From assembly GCA_022782605.1 (NCBI GenBank), contig JALFMW010000358.1:1-33888 (forward strand): a stretch of 33,888 bases of DNA, given 5' to 3'. This document shows, in pieces, positions 31,988-33,888 of the stretch. A program made the position numbers and the translations under genes. Positions within the stretch are counted from its first letter, which is position 1. Every line of letters begins with the position of its first letter. Under the pieces are notes generated by a model that saw only the letters and a program-made list of their open reading frames with translations, did not search any database and was not told where the DNA came from. The DNA comes from Clostridium sp. Its GTDB lineage: Bacteria; Bacillota; Clostridia; Peptostreptococcales; Peptostreptococcaceae.

Positions 31988-33822
31988 TATTGTTGTTGAG
32001 CAGCTTTTCTTCTTTTGTTGTATTGAAGTCTTTCATGCTCATTTAAATATTTCTTTCTAAGTCTTATAGCATCTGGAGTTACTTCAACTAACTCATCATC
32101 ATCTATAAACTCTAAAGCTTCTTCAAGAGTAAATGTTCTAGCTGGGTTTAATTTTATAGCATCATCTGAACCAGAAGCACGAACGTTAGTTAACTTTTTA
32201 TTTTTAGTTGGGTTAACTACCATATCGTCTTTTCTAGAGTTCATACCGATTATCATACCTTCGTATACATCTACACCTGGATCTACGAACATAGTAGCTC
32301 TTTCGCTTAAAGCATTAAGACCATAAGCCATTGTAGTACCACCACATTGAGATATTAACACACCGTTAGATCTTGATGGTATTTCACCTTTGTACTCTTC
32401 GTATCTAGCAAATGAACGAACCATATTTCCTTCACCACGAGTGTCATTTATAAATTCAGATCTATATCCTAAAAGTCCACGAGTTGGAGCAGAGAATTCG
32501 ATTTTTACATAATCTCCTTCTATAGACATAGCTTCCATCATACCTTTTCTTAAGTTCATTTTATTTATAACAGTACCAGAATATACTTCAGGACAGTTTA
32601 TTATAACTTTTTCAATTGGTTCTAATATTTTTCCATTTTCATCTTTGTGCATTAAAACTTCTGGTTTAGAAACACCTATTTCATAACCTTCACGTCTCAT
32701 GTTTTCAAGAAGTATAGATAAGTGAAGCTCACCTCTACCAGATACTCTATATCCGTCAGTTGTATCCATTGGCTCAACTTTTAAACCAACGTTAACTTCT
32801 AATTCTTTATCTAATCTATCTTTTAAGTGTCTTGTAGTTACGAATTTACCGCTTTTTCCTGCAAATGGAGAATCATTTACTAAGAAGTTCATTGATAAAG
32901 TTGGCTCTTCTATATGTATCATTTCCATTGGTAAGTCATGTCCAACTTCACATATAGTCTCACCTATAGATATATCAGGTATACCTGCTACAACTACTAT
33001 ATCTCCTGAATAAGCTTCATCAACTTCTACTTGTTTTAATCCTTCATAAACTTGAAGTTTAGAGATTTTTCCTCTTGATACAACTCCACCTTCTTTACAG
33101 ATAGAAACTTGTTCTCCTGATTTTACAGTACCTTTGTAAACTCTACCTATACCAAGTCTTCCTACGAAGTTATCGTAAGCTAGAGCAGATATTTGAAGTT
33201 GTAAATGTTTATCATCATAGTTAGGGTAAGCTTCTACATGTTCAACTATAGTTTCGAATAATGGTGATAAGTCAGTTGAATCATCATCCATTTCTCTTTT
33301 AGCTATACCTTGTTTAGCTATACCGTAGATTATTGGGAATTCACACTGTTCATCAGTAGCATTTAAGTCAACGAATAAATCAAATACTTCGTCAACAACT
33401 TCTTCAGCTCTTTGATCAGATTTATCTATTTTATTTATAAATAGTATTGGTCTAAGACCTAATTCTAATGATTTTTGTAGAACGAATCTTGTTTGAGGCA
33501 TTGGACCTTCAGAAGCATCTACTAGTAATATAACTGTATCAACTGTTTTGATAACACGCTCAACTTCAGAAGAGAAGTCACTATGTCCTGGTGTATCAAC
33601 TATATTTATTTTGTAATCTTTGTAGTTTATAGAACAGTTTTTAGAATATATTGTTATACCTCTTTCTGCTTCAAGGTCATTACTATCCATTACACATTCT
33701 TTTACTACTTCGTTTGCTCTAAATACTCCACTTTGAGATAAGAAGGCATCAACTAGAGTTGATTTACCAGCATCGACGTGGGCAATAACAGCAATATTTA
33801 TAATTTTATGTTTTTGTGTCAT
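31987..33822 (-). CDS. typA: Ribosome-associated translational GTPase TypA/BipA
   Basis: A 611-aa EF-G-like GTPase involved in ribosome assembly and stress adaptation. The G domain holds G1 AHVDAGKST (14-22), RGIT, G3 DTPGHSDF (about 77-84) and G4 NKID (about 131-134). Domains 2, 3 and V follow, and the BipA-specific C-terminal domain ends with [20 protein letters not shown]. Length is standard (about 605-615 aa). AAAGGAAA lies about 11 bp before the ATG. Base composition is noticeably less AT-rich than neighbouring genes, as expected for a highly expressed gene. Confidence 0.97.
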   Translation of the reverse strand: MTQKHKIINIAVIAHVDAGKSTLVDAFLSQSGVFRANEVVKECVMDSNDLEAERGITIYSKNCSINYKDYKINIVDTPGHSDFSSEVERVIKTVDTVILLVDASEGPMPQTRFVLQKSLELGLRPILFINKIDKSDQRAEEVVDEVFDLFVDLNATDEQCEFPIIYGIAKQGIAKREMDDDSTDLSPLFETIVEHVEAYPNYDDKHLQLQISALAYDNFVGRLGIGRVYKGTVKSGEQVSICKEGGVVSRGKISKLQVYEGLKQVEVDEAYSGDIVVVAGIPDISIGETICEVGHDLPMEMIHIEEPTLSMNFLVNDSPFAGKSGKFVTTRHLKDRLDKELEVNVGLKVEPMDTTDGYRVSGRGELHLSILLENMRREGYEIGVSKPEVLMHKDENGKILEPIEKVIINCPEVYSGTVINKMNLRKGMMEAMSIEGDYVKIEFSAPTRGLLGYRSEFINDTRGEGNMVRSFARYEEYKGEIPSRSNGVLISQCGGTTMAYGLNALSERATMFVDPGVDVYEGMIIGMNSRKDDMVVNPTKNKKLTNVRASGSDDAIKLNPARTFTLEEALEFIDDDELVEVTPDAIRLRKKYLNEHERLQYNKRRKAAQQQ

Positions 33823-33888
33823 TTATTTTTGTTTCCTTTCTAAAAAATAACTCATATAGTATAACATAAGCTTGATAAAATGTAAAAT

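Noticed and set aside
33823-33888. Promoter of typA on the minus strand
   Set aside because: A TATACT-like -10 is visible but no convincing -35 at the right distance.
1-33888. Mobile elements, CRISPR arrays, tRNA or rRNA genes
   Set aside because: No transposase, integrase, direct-repeat array or structured RNA gene was recognised apart from the riboswitch and T-box.

Overview
The window comes from the chromosome of a low-GC Gram-positive anaerobe of the class Clostridia; a Peptostreptococcaceae- or Clostridiaceae-like genome is the best guess. This rests on the very AT-rich sequence, strong AGGAGG-type ribosome binding sites, abundant GTG/TTG starts, an FFTR-type (NADPH-independent) thioredoxin reductase, a small mono-cluster ferredoxin, and T-box and TPP riboswitch control. 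I see no prophage, insertion sequence, CRISPR array, tRNA or rRNA. The window is mostly core metabolism with small accessory or uncharacterised genes in between.

Layout. 1-2100: zinc ABC transporter (substrate-binding protein cut by the window edge, ATPase, permease). 2256-3986: adenine deaminase. 4226-5709: two-gene unit with a DNA-binding protein carrying two putative DNA-binding modules and a membrane-anchored protein with two repeated domains. 5777-7670: two-component system. 7788-9022: thioredoxin and its reductase, behind a sigma-B-like promoter. 9213-10448: Ser/Thr:Na+ symporter. 10664-11403: ArsR-type sensor translationally coupled to a NifX-like protein. 11591-14065: long RecQ helicase. 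14169-16963: small genes (membrane protein, minus-strand orphan, NUDIX hydrolase, flavodoxin-like protein, ferredoxin, GIY-YIG protein).

16971-20810: complete TPP-riboswitch operon thiD-thiM-tenA-thiT-thiE, which takes up thiamine and salvages its two halves, with no genes here for making either half de novo. 20868-21697: TetR regulator and a small partner. 21747-23001 (minus): degenerate fructose-PTS-IIB-like protein and a YitT transporter-like protein. 23216-24388: membrane-anchored ComEC-like metallo-beta-lactamase-fold protein. 24488-24640 (minus): 50-aa membrane protein. 24884-26737: large TPR/Sel1-repeat protein. 26799-27734 (minus): CorA-type transporter with a structured leader. 28139-30849 (minus): thrC-thrB under a threonine T-box. 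31064-31930: 31-aa membrane peptide and a pair of small genes. 31987-33822 (minus): typA/bipA.

The strongest leads are: the thioredoxin reductase lacking an NADPH site, combined with a sigma-B-like promoter that recurs before the GIY-YIG gene; the corA leader with a mini-ORF and mutually exclusive hairpins; a 14-bp hairpin burying the ribosome binding site of the flavodoxin-like gene; and two very short membrane proteins with excellent translation signals. I found no single striking new system; most of the window is ordinary, well-organised clostridial core genome.
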